Of a DNA stretch of 64,000 nt, positions 34,811-44,282 are shown in pieces (within the stretch, counting starts at the first letter, position 1; each line of letters begins with the position of its first letter). The position numbers were made by a program, and so were the translations under genes. The DNA is from Rhodoferax sp. TS-BS-61-7. GTDB taxonomy: Bacteria; Pseudomonadota; Gammaproteobacteria; Burkholderiales; Burkholderiaceae_C. Where the stretch lies: positions 248,001-312,000 of the forward strand of contig NZ_PTQY01000004.1 of assembly GCF_002943465.1 (NCBI RefSeq). Direction: 5' to 3'. A model generated the notes under the pieces. That model saw only the letters and a program-made list of their open reading frames with translations, made no database searches and was not told where the DNA came from.

Positions 34811-36561
34811 TATTTGGCTTGGTTGCCGTCGATCTGGATCACCCGGGCACGGGTGGCGTCCATGTCGTCCAGCGCGGCACGGGCGCGGCGGCCCTGAGCG
34901 TCCCAGTCGGCCGCGGTGCGGATGATGGTGGGCTTGATCAGCACGATCACTTCTTTCTTGCGGCCTTGCGTGGCGCGGTTGCCAAACAGGGCGCCCAGGC
35001 CCGGCATGCCGGTGGTACCCGGAATGCCCGATGCGTTGCGGCTGGACTCCAGTTGCATCAGACCACCAATCGCCACAATGTTGCCGTCCTGGATACGCAC
35101 CAGCGTGTCGGTTTCATTCACCGCGCTCGACGCCAGCGGCAGGCGGTAGTTGCCCACACTGCCCAGGTCCACCTGTTTGGTTTTTTCGGTCACTGTGGTG
35201 AGTGAGGGATGCACGTGCAGGGTCACATTCACACCGTCGTCAATTTGGGGGGTCACGTCCAGCGAGATGCCTGAGAAAAACGGCGTCAGAGTGACCGTGG
35301 GCATGGTCGTCGTCGTGCCCGAACTGGAAGAACCGCTGCTGGAGGTGCTGCCACTGGTGACGGCGGTCACATAAAAATCGTCCGACCCCACCTTGAGCAC
35401 AGCCTTCTGGTTGTTCATCGTCGCCAAGCGCGGGCTGGACAGGGTCTGCACATCGCCCTGGGTTTCCAGGAAACCCAGCACTGCACCAAACTGGCTGGTG
35501 GCCAGTGCCAAGCCGAACAGGCCACCACCGCTGGCAACGGCCGGAAAAGCCACTGCACCGTTGATGGTGGTGGTTCCCTGCACAAACGCGTTGGTGCTGG
35601 AAACACCGCTGCCAATGACGCCCACGGCGGCCTGCCCGTTCACATCACTGCCCATGGCGCCCCAGTTCACACCGCTCTGGTAACCATCGCGCAACTCCAC
35701 CTCCACCACTTTGGCTTCGAGCATGACCTGCCGCTCCACCGAAGCCTGGGTAGCTTTCAGAAACTTGTCGACCTGGCGCAGCTCTTCTGGCATGGCGCGC
35801 ACGGCCAAAATGCCGGCCTGCGGGCTGGAGACCACATTGCGTCCTTCGCCGGTACCCACCAGGCTGCGTACGGAGGCGGCCAGCTCACCCCAAAAATCGG
35901 AACGCGAGGTGGTGGAGACGCGGCTGTTCTCGGGCTGCTGTGCTGCTGTGCCGGCATTGCTGCTGGAGGCCGTGGTACCGGTCGCAGAGCTTTGCAGTGC
36001 GGCGCCCGAAGACACACGCAGCTCACTGCTGCCCGAGCGCAAGGAGGTCGGGTAGTTGATGGTGAAAATTCGTGTTTGCAAGGTCGGTGCATACACAGTG
36101 ATGCGACGGCCATCGACTTTGAAGTCATAACCATAAACATCGCGAATCGCCTCCAACGCCTCGGTCACCGTGACACCACGTAGCGTGACCGACAGCGTGC
36201 CCGACACGTCAGGGTGCATCAGCATGCTGTAGCGGGTGTCGGCCACGATGGCCAAAAACACCTCACGCGCCTGCGCATTGTTTACCAGCAAGTCCAAACG
36301 GGGTTCGGGTGGCAGGGCCACGGGAGGCGCTGCGGGCTCGGCTAGCGCGTCGGATACCTTGGCTGGCACGACCGTCGTAGGCATGGGAGCCGGAAGCTCG
36401 GCACGCACCGCGGCACTCACATCAGGGGTCCGCAAAGGGCGGTCCAGCGCCGCGCAGCCGCTAAGCAGGCTCACCCCCAGCAGGGACCACAGAGCCAGCG
36501 GGGGGCGGAGCACGGGTGTCAGGGTGGACGTGTCAAATTCATTCATGGGGCGGGACTTCAC
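34810..36561 (-). CDS. mshL: MSHA secretin MshL
   Basis: A 583-residue outer-membrane secretin that forms the pilus exit pore. A lipobox (LLSGC) makes it a lipoprotein. An STN/N0-type domain (about 90-165, DVSGTLSVTLRGVTVTEALE), a Ser/Thr-rich linker, an N1-like region (SPQAGILAVRAMPEELRQV) and the secretin core ending in RKKEVIVLIKPTIIR follow. The GTG at 36561 is preferred over the ATG five codons later because AAGGAG lies 8 nt upstream and it overlaps the mshK stop (GTGA). Confidence 0.93.
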   Translation of the reverse strand: MKSRPMNEFDTSTLTPVLRPPLALWSLLGVSLLSGCAALDRPLRTPDVSAAVRAELPAPMPTTVVPAKVSDALAEPAAPPVALPPEPRLDLLVNNAQAREVFLAIVADTRYSMLMHPDVSGTLSVTLRGVTVTEALEAIRDVYGYDFKVDGRRITVYAPTLQTRIFTINYPTSLRSGSSELRVSSGAALQSSATGTTASSSNAGTAAQQPENSRVSTTSRSDFWGELAASVRSLVGTGEGRNVVSSPQAGILAVRAMPEELRQVDKFLKATQASVERQVMLEAKVVEVELRDGYQSGVNWGAMGSDVNGQAAVGVIGSGVSSTNAFVQGTTTINGAVAFPAVASGGGLFGLALATSQFGAVLGFLETQGDVQTLSSPRLATMNNQKAVLKVGSDDFYVTAVTSGSTSSSGSSSSGTTTTMPTVTLTPFFSGISLDVTPQIDDGVNVTLHVHPSLTTVTEKTKQVDLGSVGNYRLPLASSAVNETDTLVRIQDGNIVAIGGLMQLESSRNASGIPGTTGMPGLGALFGNRATQGRKKEVIVLIKPTIIRTAADWDAQGRRARAALDDMDATRARVIQIDGNQAK

Positions 36562-37019
36562 GGTTGCACTCCTTCGCAGGGAGCTGCGGGTGTCACGGCT
36601 TGCTTGGCGGTCGCAGACGATGATTTGGTTCGGATGCCGGATTTGGCGACGGGTGTTTTGCAGGGGCCCAAGGGCTTGGCAACGCTGCGCTGGATGCCGC
36701 TGAAGCGTGATTGTTTGGTGATCTGTTTGCCCTCACGCAACCAGATTTCAGTTTCAGTAATGCGCTCCAGCCTCGCATTGCCAACTTTTTGACCAACCGC
36801 CACCAGCCGCGTGCCCACCACCAAATAGGGTTTCCCATCCTGTACCACCACGGCCGTTGCAGGGGCTGGGGCCACTTTGCCAGGCTCATCGGGAAGCGTG
36901 TTGGCCTCGGGCGGTGCCAGCGTGGGGTCGCGCAACTCTTGGGCAGACACCAGACACGCCAGCCACAGCATGCAAGCACCCGCTAACATGCGCGCTGCAC
37001 CGCGCCCCATCCGCGTCAT
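36558..37019 (-). CDS. mshK: MSHA biogenesis protein MshK (PilP-like)
   Basis: A 153-residue exported protein with a signal peptide (cut near ACLVSAQ) and a short PilP-like beta domain (LRDPTLAPPEA ... GTRLVAVGQKVGNARLERI). It would link the inner-membrane alignment complex (MshI/I2/J) to the secretin MshL. It overlaps both mshJ and mshL by 4 bp. The tail is basic and contains two Cys. Confidence 0.85.
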   Translation of the reverse strand: MTRMGRGAARMLAGACMLWLACLVSAQELRDPTLAPPEANTLPDEPGKVAPAPATAVVVQDGKPYLVVGTRLVAVGQKVGNARLERITETEIWLREGKQITKQSRFSGIQRSVAKPLGPCKTPVAKSGIRTKSSSATAKQAVTPAAPCEGVQP

Positions 37020-37630
37020 GGCTGCACCTCCAGTACAAACACTTGCAGGGTCAGCTCGGGCGGCTGCTTTTCGCTACGCAGTTGCATGGGGCCCCAGCGC
37101 AAATTGGGCAAGGCCTGTTCCAGGCTCGTTACATACTTCACCAGCTCCGTATAGGGGCCAGACACCTTGAGTTCGACACCGCGGCGGACGACGCCAGTGA
37201 CCGCAGCGTCTTTGCCCGCGGCAGCATCGGCGGCCAGCGTGGCAGTGGACACTAGACTCAGCCCGGGGCGACGGCGCAAAAACTCCGCCAGTACGGGTTC
37301 CAGGGCCGGACTGCTGCCACCCGCGGCCGCGGCCACCTGGCTCTGTATTTCAGCCAATTGTTGCTGCAGCGCCGCCAGCTCGGTGCGCAGGGGCAAGTTC
37401 ACATCGATCGGCGTAGGCGTGCTTTGCAACTCGGTACGCAAGCGCTGCAATTCGGCGTTTTGTGCCGCATGCTGCTGGGCTTGCAGTTGGTGTGCCCCCA
37501 TGGCGGGCGACAACCAGAGCGCATCGGCCAGGGCCAGGCAAAGAGCGATGAGCGAGACAAATATGAACGCCCGTTCGCGCAAGCTCAGCGCATTGATGCG
37601 CGTACTTTGCTGCAACCACCACTGCTTCAT
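37016..37630 (-). CDS. mshJ: MSHA biogenesis protein MshJ (PilO-like)
   Basis: A 204-residue single-pass inner-membrane protein: a helix at about residues 22-42, a coiled coil to about residue 90, then a ferredoxin-fold PilO-like domain. It is part of the alignment platform with MshI2. Start and stop overlap neighbours by 4 bp each, typical of a tightly coupled assembly operon. Confidence 0.88.
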   Translation of the reverse strand: MKQWWLQQSTRINALSLRERAFIFVSLIALCLALADALWLSPAMGAHQLQAQQHAAQNAELQRLRTELQSTPTPIDVNLPLRTELAALQQQLAEIQSQVAAAAGGSSPALEPVLAEFLRRRPGLSLVSTATLAADAAAGKDAAVTGVVRRGVELKVSGPYTELVKYVTSLEQALPNLRWGPMQLRSEKQPPELTLQVFVLEVQP

Positions 37631-38289
37631 GGGGTACTCCCTTTGGCAGGTGCAGCCTTGGCCGTCGGCTGGGCACTCACCAGGGTGAAGGACCAGACCT
37701 CACGCCCAGCAGGCGCGGTGCCAGCAGCTACCGGCAGCAGACGCGCACTTTGCACTTTCACAGTTGCCAGGCGCAGTCCCTGCATCAAGGGACTGAAGGA
37801 CAAGCGGTTGACCCATTCGTTCAGGGCAGAAGGCTCCAACGTGTAGCCAGCTACTTCGAAACGCGTTGCGTCCGCCTCCACACCGGTGACCCAGACTTGC
37901 CCGGGAATACTGCGCGACACCAGGACCAGACGGTCTGAGTGCGCGGAGCCGGATGTCATGCGACCGTCTTGCAGTGCCAGCAGCACCTTTTGCTGGGCTT
38001 GCACCTGGGCGCGCACGTCTTGCACTTGGGTTTGCAGCTCCGGACTCAAGGGGGCAGCGCTGACCGCATGGGCTTGCAATGCAGCCTTGAGATCCGTCAG
38101 CTCCTTGGCCTGGGTTTGCATGAGCTGCTGCAGCCCGGTGGCCGCACGGTTCAGGTTCCAGACCCAGGCACCGCACAGCACACCACCAACCACCACGAAG
38201 ATGGTGAGGGCTTGCACCATGGTTTGCGCAGAGAAATAGCGCTTGGGCGCCAACAGGAGCGGGGTACACAGATTGATTTGCTGCGGCAT
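37627..38289 (-). CDS. MSHA biogenesis protein MshI2 (PilN-like)
   Basis: A 220-residue protein with a short cytoplasmic N-terminus (PQQINLCTPLLLAPKRYFSA, the PilN-type segment that contacts PilM/MshI), one membrane helix (about 24-46), a coiled coil and a periplasmic domain. In Vibrio the PilN-like part is a separate MshI2 product and the same split is seen here. The gene follows mshI by 8 bp. Confidence 0.85.
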   Translation of the reverse strand: MPQQINLCTPLLLAPKRYFSAQTMVQALTIFVVVGGVLCGAWVWNLNRAATGLQQLMQTQAKELTDLKAALQAHAVSAAPLSPELQTQVQDVRAQVQAQQKVLLALQDGRMTSGSAHSDRLVLVSRSIPGQVWVTGVEADATRFEVAGYTLEPSALNEWVNRLSFSPLMQGLRLATVKVQSARLLPVAAGTAPAGREVWSFTLVSAQPTAKAAPAKGSTP

Positions 38290-38297
38290 GGCGGGCT

Positions 38298-39389
38298 CTA
38301 CAGAGTACGGCCTTCGGTGCGCAACAGCACGCCAGCCAAAGGCAAGCAGTACGCGGCATCGGCTGTGTCAGCGGGCGTCAGCCCCTTGAGGTGGGGGGTG
38401 GCGTCCAGCACGCCTACGGTTTGGCCAATTTCACGGCTCAGCCATTCAGCCAGTTCTTGCGAACGCGCACCAGCAAAAACACGCACGCCAGCGAGGGGCA
38501 GTTGGGTCCAGGAACGCTCCCACAGGTCCAGCGAGCGCTGCACTTCAACCACCAGCCGTTGGGCGCGCTCGTAGTCCGCTTGCGCGCCACTGTTGGCAGC
38601 AGCACCGCCCACAGCAGACGCACCGCGCGCATCGGAGTAGTCGTTTCCGTAGGCCACGCCACCCACGCTGTAGTCGGGCACGTACTCACTGACCGGGGTG
38701 TAACTCTCGGTGGGAGCAGCAGCATCGCCCTGCCCCCAGGCCATGGTCATAAAGCCTTCCTGCAACTCCAGGCGGCGGGTGTAATACAGCTCCTCGTTGG
38801 CACTGATGGTCAACATCGCCTGCTTGTTATCGGTTAGCACCAGCGCCGCCGTAGCCCGCTCCAAGCGGCCTTCACTCTGGGCCACCAGGCTCTGCAGGTT
38901 GCGCTGTGCGGTTTCCTGCACATCAATGACGCTCACATCCCAATGCAGTGCCTCGGCCAGCGCCATGGCGTCGCGCACCACGGCACTTTTGGCAGCCACC
39001 ACAAACAGGTGTGCCTGGCCTTTTTCCTGGCCATCACCCAGGCGCATCACGTCCAGAGTGATGTCGTCCAGGTGGGCATCGACCAGCTCTCTCACTTGGT
39101 AGCGGGCGGCGGAGCGCAGTTCCTCCGGCGGAACGGCGGGGGCATCAATCTGCAGGAATTGGTACTGCTCTGGGCGCAGCATGATGTGGGTACGCAAGCC
39201 CTTGAGCCCCAGGGCCTGTAGGCGGTGCACCAAGTCTTCGCGACTGTCGATGCCTTGGCGCTCGACCCCCACGCGGGTGACCTCATATCCTTTGCCGGCA
39301 GGGCGTGCCTGCAGATACGCCAGGGTTTGGTCGGCCCACGACACGATCAACAGGTCACCGGAAGACTTGCGTTGCCACGGCCAGCGCAT
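38298..39389 (-). CDS. mshI: MSHA biogenesis protein MshI (PilM-like)
   Basis: A 363-residue cytoplasmic actin-fold protein that recruits MshI2/MshJ and connects to the motor. It has the short basic start MRWPWQRKSS and PilM-type segments (LRPEQYQFLQIDAPAVP, FVVAAKSAVVRDAMALAEAL). A Gly/Ala-rich insertion near residues 245-270 looks flexible. It is first of the I-I2-J-K-L-M-N block, 168 bp after mshQ; a promoter may lie in that spacer. Confidence 0.88.
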   Translation of the reverse strand: MRWPWQRKSSGDLLIVSWADQTLAYLQARPAGKGYEVTRVGVERQGIDSREDLVHRLQALGLKGLRTHIMLRPEQYQFLQIDAPAVPPEELRSAARYQVRELVDAHLDDITLDVMRLGDGQEKGQAHLFVVAAKSAVVRDAMALAEALHWDVSVIDVQETAQRNLQSLVAQSEGRLERATAALVLTDNKQAMLTISANEELYYTRRLELQEGFMTMAWGQGDAAAPTESYTPVSEYVPDYSVGGVAYGNDYSDARGASAVGGAAANSGAQADYERAQRLVVEVQRSLDLWERSWTQLPLAGVRVFAGARSQELAEWLSREIGQTVGVLDATPHLKGLTPADTADAAYCLPLAGVLLRTEGRTL

Positions 39390-39472
39390 GGTTAGCGGGC
39401 CCTCCGGGCGGGAGCAGGCAGTGTGTGGTGGAGCGTTGCTTCGATCATGTGAGGTGACAGGCAGAGCGACTT

Positions 39473-39506
39473 GCTCTCATTTTAATGAGCTGGTTGCGCA
39501 ATCATG
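39473..39506 (+). repeat. Degenerate dispersed repeat, copy K
   Basis: The sequence GCTCTCATTTTAATGAGCTG followed by GTTGCGCAATCATG matches the 5' half of the repeat (core AGCTG-TTGCGCA) with one changed base. The 3' half is not recognisable. It lies between mshQ and mshI. Confidence 0.45.
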
Positions 39507-39520
39507 ACAGCCTTCGGAGG

Positions 39521-39549
39521 CAGTATTTCACATGAATTGAGAAATACTG
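39521..39549. promoter_or_regulatory. Perfect 9-bp inverted repeat downstream of mshQ
   Basis: CAGTATTTC and GAAATACTG face each other across an 11-nt spacer, directly after the mshQ stop codon. There is no T-run on either strand, so it may be an mRNA-stabilising hairpin or an operator for mshI. Confidence 0.45.
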
Positions 39550-39557
39550 GACCAGAT

Positions 39558-42500
39558 TCAATAGTTCTCCCGGCGATACAGCAAGGGACTGCGATAGACG
39601 CCAAAAGTAGCGCGCCCTTTGGGGTTGGCAACCGTACCGGTCCAATTGAACTGCAACCAGGCCGGCACGGTGGCCGTGACATCCACGGAGCCTGCGATCC
39701 CCGCACCCGGGGCTTTGAGCCAAAGATTGAAGTCGCCCGCAAAACCAGCCACCCCACCCTCAAGATAACTGCGGCCGGCCACCGAAGGGGCTGCAGCACA
39801 ACCAGCGCCACTGTTGTTGCCCGCCTCCATGACACAGGTGTTTGCCACGATGTCGGGGGTCCCCACCGCAGTCAAAGCCAATGCGGCGGTTGTACAGCTG
39901 TCTGCCGTGTGGGTAACCCAGCCGCTGGCGGCGCTGGCCCAGTACTCGGCGCGAAAGACCATGGGCAAATCCAGCCGGTCCGAGCCCAGGGCGTTGGCGA
40001 GCCGGGCACGTCCGCTACGAATTTCGGTCGTGCCCTCGGTAGCAGTGGCTGCTGTGCCATCGGTCCCCGTGGCAGAAGACACGCCATCCGTGTCAGTCGC
40101 ACGCAGCTTGAGCGCCCCCGGAGCCGTGGTCTTGCTGGTAAAGGTAAACACAGGCGCCAGGGTTGCCACACCCGCAGTGAAGCTCGATGCAGCCAATGTG
40201 GCGGGCACCATGCCCCCCACCAGGCCATTCGCATCAGACAAAGTCACCACCCTGGCAAAAGTGGGGGTGGTATTGGCCGTTCCATCGTAGTTCACGGTCA
40301 CATTGCCGGCACGGTTACGGGCACGCACGATCGATGCAAAGGGCTGCGCAGAGTAGGAGTAACTTCCTGCTGCGCACCCCTGAGTGACCAGCGTCGCAAA
40401 GTGGTCTGGAACAAAGGTGCCCACCGCGCCTGCAGTGCCCGTGTTGCCTGTCGCTGTGATAGCACTCCCCAGGTAGCTGGCACTGCTCAGCGTGGCGCTC
40501 AGATCGATGGTGCCCACTTCGCTCCAGTTCAAATTGCTCGCAGTTGCGCTACCCGCGGTGAAGGTGCCCAATGCGCCCGAGAAACTGCCGTTGGACGCCC
40601 CCACCCCCGTGGGGGAGGCCTTGGCAAAAGCCAGAACCACGCTCTCTGGGGAAGTTTCTTTGCCAAAGTTCGGGGTCGCAGCGTTCACATTGTTCTGCGC
40701 AGACACCGTGGCACTGAAGTTCACCCCGGCTTTGAGCGGTGCCGGGGTGATGCCACTAAAAGCGAATTTGGCCGGGGCTGCAATAAAGATGTCAGAACCG
40801 GTCATGGTGACGCCAGCGGTAGTCTCCTGGGCCGACAGGGTGACCCGCCCCACATCAGCGTATTGCACGCTGGTGGTAGCCACACCCGTGGCATTGAATG
40901 CCAAACTCACCGCCTGCCCCGTGGCATCGCAGGCGGAGGTGGCTGAGTTTGCGGCATTCAAGGCACTGCCGCCCACCCGCACTGGCAGGGTGCCGGTGGT
41001 CGGGTTGGTGTAGGCACAGGTAAAGCTCAAGCTGCGGCTGGTGTTGGCATAGGCCGGCACACAGGCAGCGCTGCTGTCTGACTTTTTGACCGCTCTTACC
41101 GTCACAGACTGGCTGATTTCAGCGACATGGTTGGGTACGTCAAACAGGTACCCAGCCTCGACAAAGTTCAGGTTGGCATCGCAGCTGGTGCCCACGGTGT
41201 AGTCCTGCGACACACACACGGCGGCAGTTCCCGAACTCTCGGTGATGCCGCCGGAGTTGAGGTTGATGTTGAGGCTTTCTAAAAAAGTATTGGACAAGCC
41301 CAGTACCACGGTGGACTCGTTGCTGAAGGTGTAGCTGCCATTGCCGCTGCCGGAGTTCACCACCGGGTTGATCGTGGAGACACTGGACCAGTTGCCATGC
41401 CCGGTGTTGGTGGACATCTGCATGGTGGTACCCGCCAGGCTGATCAGACCGTGCGTGGCATCGTGGGCCTCCACGGTGATACTGGCCACTGCACCGCCGC
41501 AACCCACCTGCTCCCCCGTATGCACGATGTGAAAGTGATCCAGCGAGGTGCACACAGGGCGTGTCAGCGCCATGTCGGCCGCGGCCTGGGTGGCATTGAT
41601 GTCGATGGGGTAGATATACACCTCGTCAATCGTGCCGTTGGCACCATTGGCTGACCCGGTGTTGGGCAGTACGCCCGAGGTACGGTTGTCTCCGATATAG
41701 AGCGTGCCAGGGGTTGCAATGGCGCCGGTGGTGGTGGTGCGGTAGGGCGTGGTGCCGGTCGTGTTGGCCAGCACCCCATCGACAATGATTTGTTGCACCG
41801 TCTGGTTGGTACCCGGCGTAAAGGCCCAGCTCACGGCAATGTGGTGCCAAGTGCCCGCGCCAAAAGTGTACGCCGTGGAGGTCTCCGCCGTGCGCACCGT
41901 TCCGCCACTGTCTGTGACCGCAAAACGCAGGGCACCGGTAGAACGCTTCATGAGGAAAAAAGGCTGCGCCGCCGTGGTGGTTGCATCCAACAGCATGGCG
42001 TTTGCGGAGTTCCACGCCGCATTCGATTTAAACCAAAAACTGACCGCCCCACGGTTGACCGGAACGATGGGCGTGGATACGGCATCCACCGTCAGGTTCA
42101 GGGTGTTGTTGGTAAAACTACCGCCCCGGCACAACCTGCCCGCCGCGACACTGGAACTGAGCCCAACTTTGCTGGCGTGCTGCGCATTGCCGGAGGTGTC
42201 TTTGATCTCCCCCGCCACACCCAACCACACCCCTTCGTCAAAACGGTATTCGGCGCTCTTGCCCGCCAGCTGATTGGCCGGATACCAAAGAATGGCCGTC
42301 CCCACCGCTGTATCAATGAAGTTTTGGTTATAGGCGTATTGCGTGTAGTCGGTGGTACTGAGCTGCACACCTACCGCCGCCCCCACCCCGGTGGTGGAGC
42401 CGGTGGTGTACTGGTAGCGGAAATTCCCATTCACGCCGCTGAGACTGGAATACAAAGCGATCTGAAAGCTGTAACGAGTGCCCGCATTGCCGTACAGGGC

Positions 42501-43058
42501 TACGTTGTTCCAGGTGATCACAAATCGCTTTTGCCCCGACCCATCGGTGAGAAGCTCATGCTTGACGGACGCATTGGTAATGCCGCTGGCCGTGCCGGCA
42601 ATGATGTCGACCCAATACCCAATCATGAGTTTGCTGGGAACGGCATTGGCACAGCCGGTGAAAGCGGCACCGGCAGCGGTGATGGGCAGGGCCTGCGGCG
42701 TGTAATCCCGGTGAAAACCCGACACATCGGCGCCAAAAGCCAATATGCCGTTGGAATAGGCCCTCACACTGGAGTAGTTGACACCGCCAAACGTAAAAGT
42801 GAATCCGGCCGGGAAAGTAATGTCGGCCCAATCGTCATCCCCGTTCGGATAGGAGGTACAGGCTGGTGAAGCTCCGCTGGCATGCCAGGCCACACTGGCC
42901 GCGGTGCCCGAGGGCGTGTCGTACGCAAACGTGTCCGAGCGGTAGGCGTAGGTTGAGGTCTGCGCCACGGCACCTAGCCCCAGCATAAGCATCACCGCCC
43001 CAACGCCCAGATGCCGGAGCCCGCGACCGATCAAACCCGCAAGTGTCGGAATGTGCAT
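39558..43058 (-). CDS. mshQ: MSHA-associated large protein MshQ with LamG and DUF6701 domains
   Basis: A 1166-residue exported protein. After a signal peptide (cut after GAVAQ) comes a Cys-containing beta-rich N-domain, a LamG/concanavalin-like domain (about 270-490, with VSFWFKSNAAW and WHHIAVSWAFTPG) and a long repetitive beta region matching DUF6701, ending GRATFGVYRSPLLYRRENY. LamG domains bind glycans or proteins, so this is the best adhesin candidate of the pilus, possibly at its tip. The ATG at 43058 lies one base after the mshP stop; an upstream ATG at 43085 would overlap mshP. Confidence 0.88.
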   Translation of the reverse strand: MHIPTLAGLIGRGLRHLGVGAVMLMLGLGAVAQTSTYAYRSDTFAYDTPSGTAASVAWHASGASPACTSYPNGDDDWADITFPAGFTFTFGGVNYSSVRAYSNGILAFGADVSGFHRDYTPQALPITAAGAAFTGCANAVPSKLMIGYWVDIIAGTASGITNASVKHELLTDGSGQKRFVITWNNVALYGNAGTRYSFQIALYSSLSGVNGNFRYQYTTGSTTGVGAAVGVQLSTTDYTQYAYNQNFIDTAVGTAILWYPANQLAGKSAEYRFDEGVWLGVAGEIKDTSGNAQHASKVGLSSSVAAGRLCRGGSFTNNTLNLTVDAVSTPIVPVNRGAVSFWFKSNAAWNSANAMLLDATTTAAQPFFLMKRSTGALRFAVTDSGGTVRTAETSTAYTFGAGTWHHIAVSWAFTPGTNQTVQQIIVDGVLANTTGTTPYRTTTTGAIATPGTLYIGDNRTSGVLPNTGSANGANGTIDEVYIYPIDINATQAAADMALTRPVCTSLDHFHIVHTGEQVGCGGAVASITVEAHDATHGLISLAGTTMQMSTNTGHGNWSSVSTINPVVNSGSGNGSYTFSNESTVVLGLSNTFLESLNINLNSGGITESSGTAAVCVSQDYTVGTSCDANLNFVEAGYLFDVPNHVAEISQSVTVRAVKKSDSSAACVPAYANTSRSLSFTCAYTNPTTGTLPVRVGGSALNAANSATSACDATGQAVSLAFNATGVATTSVQYADVGRVTLSAQETTAGVTMTGSDIFIAAPAKFAFSGITPAPLKAGVNFSATVSAQNNVNAATPNFGKETSPESVVLAFAKASPTGVGASNGSFSGALGTFTAGSATASNLNWSEVGTIDLSATLSSASYLGSAITATGNTGTAGAVGTFVPDHFATLVTQGCAAGSYSYSAQPFASIVRARNRAGNVTVNYDGTANTTPTFARVVTLSDANGLVGGMVPATLAASSFTAGVATLAPVFTFTSKTTAPGALKLRATDTDGVSSATGTDGTAATATEGTTEIRSGRARLANALGSDRLDLPMVFRAEYWASAASGWVTHTADSCTTAALALTAVGTPDIVANTCVMEAGNNSGAGCAAAPSVAGRSYLEGGVAGFAGDFNLWLKAPGAGIAGSVDVTATVPAWLQFNWTGTVANPKGRATFGVYRSPLLYRRENY

Positions 43059-43059
43059 C

Positions 43060-43431
43060 TCATCGCTCCATGGCAGCGGAAACACTGCGTTCTATATTGC
43101 CGGCTGCCGCAGTGGCCCGGAACTGGTAAATCACCCGATTGCCGCTGTCGACATAAGTATCAGAGGTGCAGGTGACCGCCACATTGAATCCTTCAATCGT
43201 CAGATTATTGATAGCCGCCGGACAGGCGTTGTTCTGCATCACGATGCCAACGCCCCACTCCAACCCGGCACGGGCCGCCCAGTAGGCACGCGTGCCCTGC
43301 ACATCCTGGGCGTGGGTGAGGTGCTGTGCATTGGAAAAGCTGACCATAAATCCACCCAGAGCCGCCAGCACCACCAGCAAAAACAATGCGGCCATGGCGG
43401 CAAACCCCTGCTGAAACCGCGATGTGGTCAT
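43060..43431 (-). CDS. mshP: MSHA biogenesis protein MshP (PilX-like)
   Basis: A 123-residue pilin-like protein with an N-terminal hydrophobic helix (GFAAMAALFLLVVLAALGGF). The sequence QQGFAAM resembles a prepilin site lacking the usual Glu5. The pairing of Cys in its globular part (ACPAA, VTCTSD) is pilin-like. ATG overlaps the mshO stop by 4 bp. Confidence 0.85.
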   Translation of the reverse strand: MTTSRFQQGFAAMAALFLLVVLAALGGFMVSFSNAQHLTHAQDVQGTRAYWAARAGLEWGVGIVMQNNACPAAINNLTIEGFNVAVTCTSDTYVDSGNRVIYQFRATAAAGNIERSVSAAMER

Positions 43432-44282
43432 GGCGTGCTGCTCACATGGACTTCGCTTTGTAGCGATACAGTTTCCGCCGAGTCAGTAATCTGCACACTC
43501 AGCGAAATCAGTGCGTTGCGCTGCAGGTCCACCGCCGCGGCCACAAAGCTGCAGGCCGTGACATTGCGCGCTAGGCTTGGCGATGCGGCTAGCGCCGCGG
43601 CGGTCGGACACGCCGCAGGTGCCGGGTACGGCAGGTTGCGCACGTAGCGGCGCAGCGTGCCGTCGCCAGGGCAGGCATAGCCCACCACTGGCTCTGCAGC
43701 GGGCACCACATGGAAGCGGTTGCTGGCAGAGGCCAGGGGAAATTTTTTGGCGCTGATCGGAATCGAGGTTTCAGGCGGTGTGCCCGCCACCACCGGTGCC
43801 CCCGACACGGTGGCCGTATTGTCATTGGCATATGCTGTGGCACCGGCCACGTCCAGGTTGTACACCACCACCAGATCGCCCGCTGCAATGCGCTGGTCCG
43901 CAGGCAAGGCGCTATTGCTGCCTAGCAGGTTGAACGCGGTGTCCGCCGTTGAAAAGTCCAGGCTTGTGTTGTCCCCCGCCACCAGCTCCTCGGTACGGTA
44001 GCGGCCTCCGGTTTTGGTGGGAATGAACTCGATGCACTGCGCTGCAGGGGTACGAATGCTGTTGGGCAAGGCCACGCGCAAATCACGTGACACGCGCCGC
44101 AAGGTGGTGTCCGCCACATCCGTGAGACCGGCGCGGCGGCCGCTGGCCAGATACGCTTCGATGGGGTTGCGCATAAACACCGCCACCATCCCCCCCACCA
44201 CGCCCATGATCACAATCACCATAATCAATTCGATCAGGGTGAACCCCTGTGCACGATGGAATGGTCGAGACCGGGGGATCAA
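43428..44282 (-). CDS. mshO: Minor pilin MshO (GspJ/PilW-like)
   Basis: A 284-residue minor pseudopilin with a prepilin cleavage site RAQG/FTLIELIMV after a 13-residue leader and Glu5 present. It probably joins MshC/D/P in an initiation complex that primes pilus growth. The start is TTG at 44282, overlapping the mshD stop (TTGA); no ATG or GTG fits the leader, so the rare start codon seems real. Its globular part contains several Cys. Confidence 0.88.
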   Translation of the reverse strand: MIPRSRPFHRAQGFTLIELIMVIVIMGVVGGMVAVFMRNPIEAYLASGRRAGLTDVADTTLRRVSRDLRVALPNSIRTPAAQCIEFIPTKTGGRYRTEELVAGDNTSLDFSTADTAFNLLGSNSALPADQRIAAGDLVVVYNLDVAGATAYANDNTATVSGAPVVAGTPPETSIPISAKKFPLASASNRFHVVPAAEPVVGYACPGDGTLRRYVRNLPYPAPAACPTAAALAASPSLARNVTACSFVAAAVDLQRNALISLSVQITDSAETVSLQSEVHVSSTP

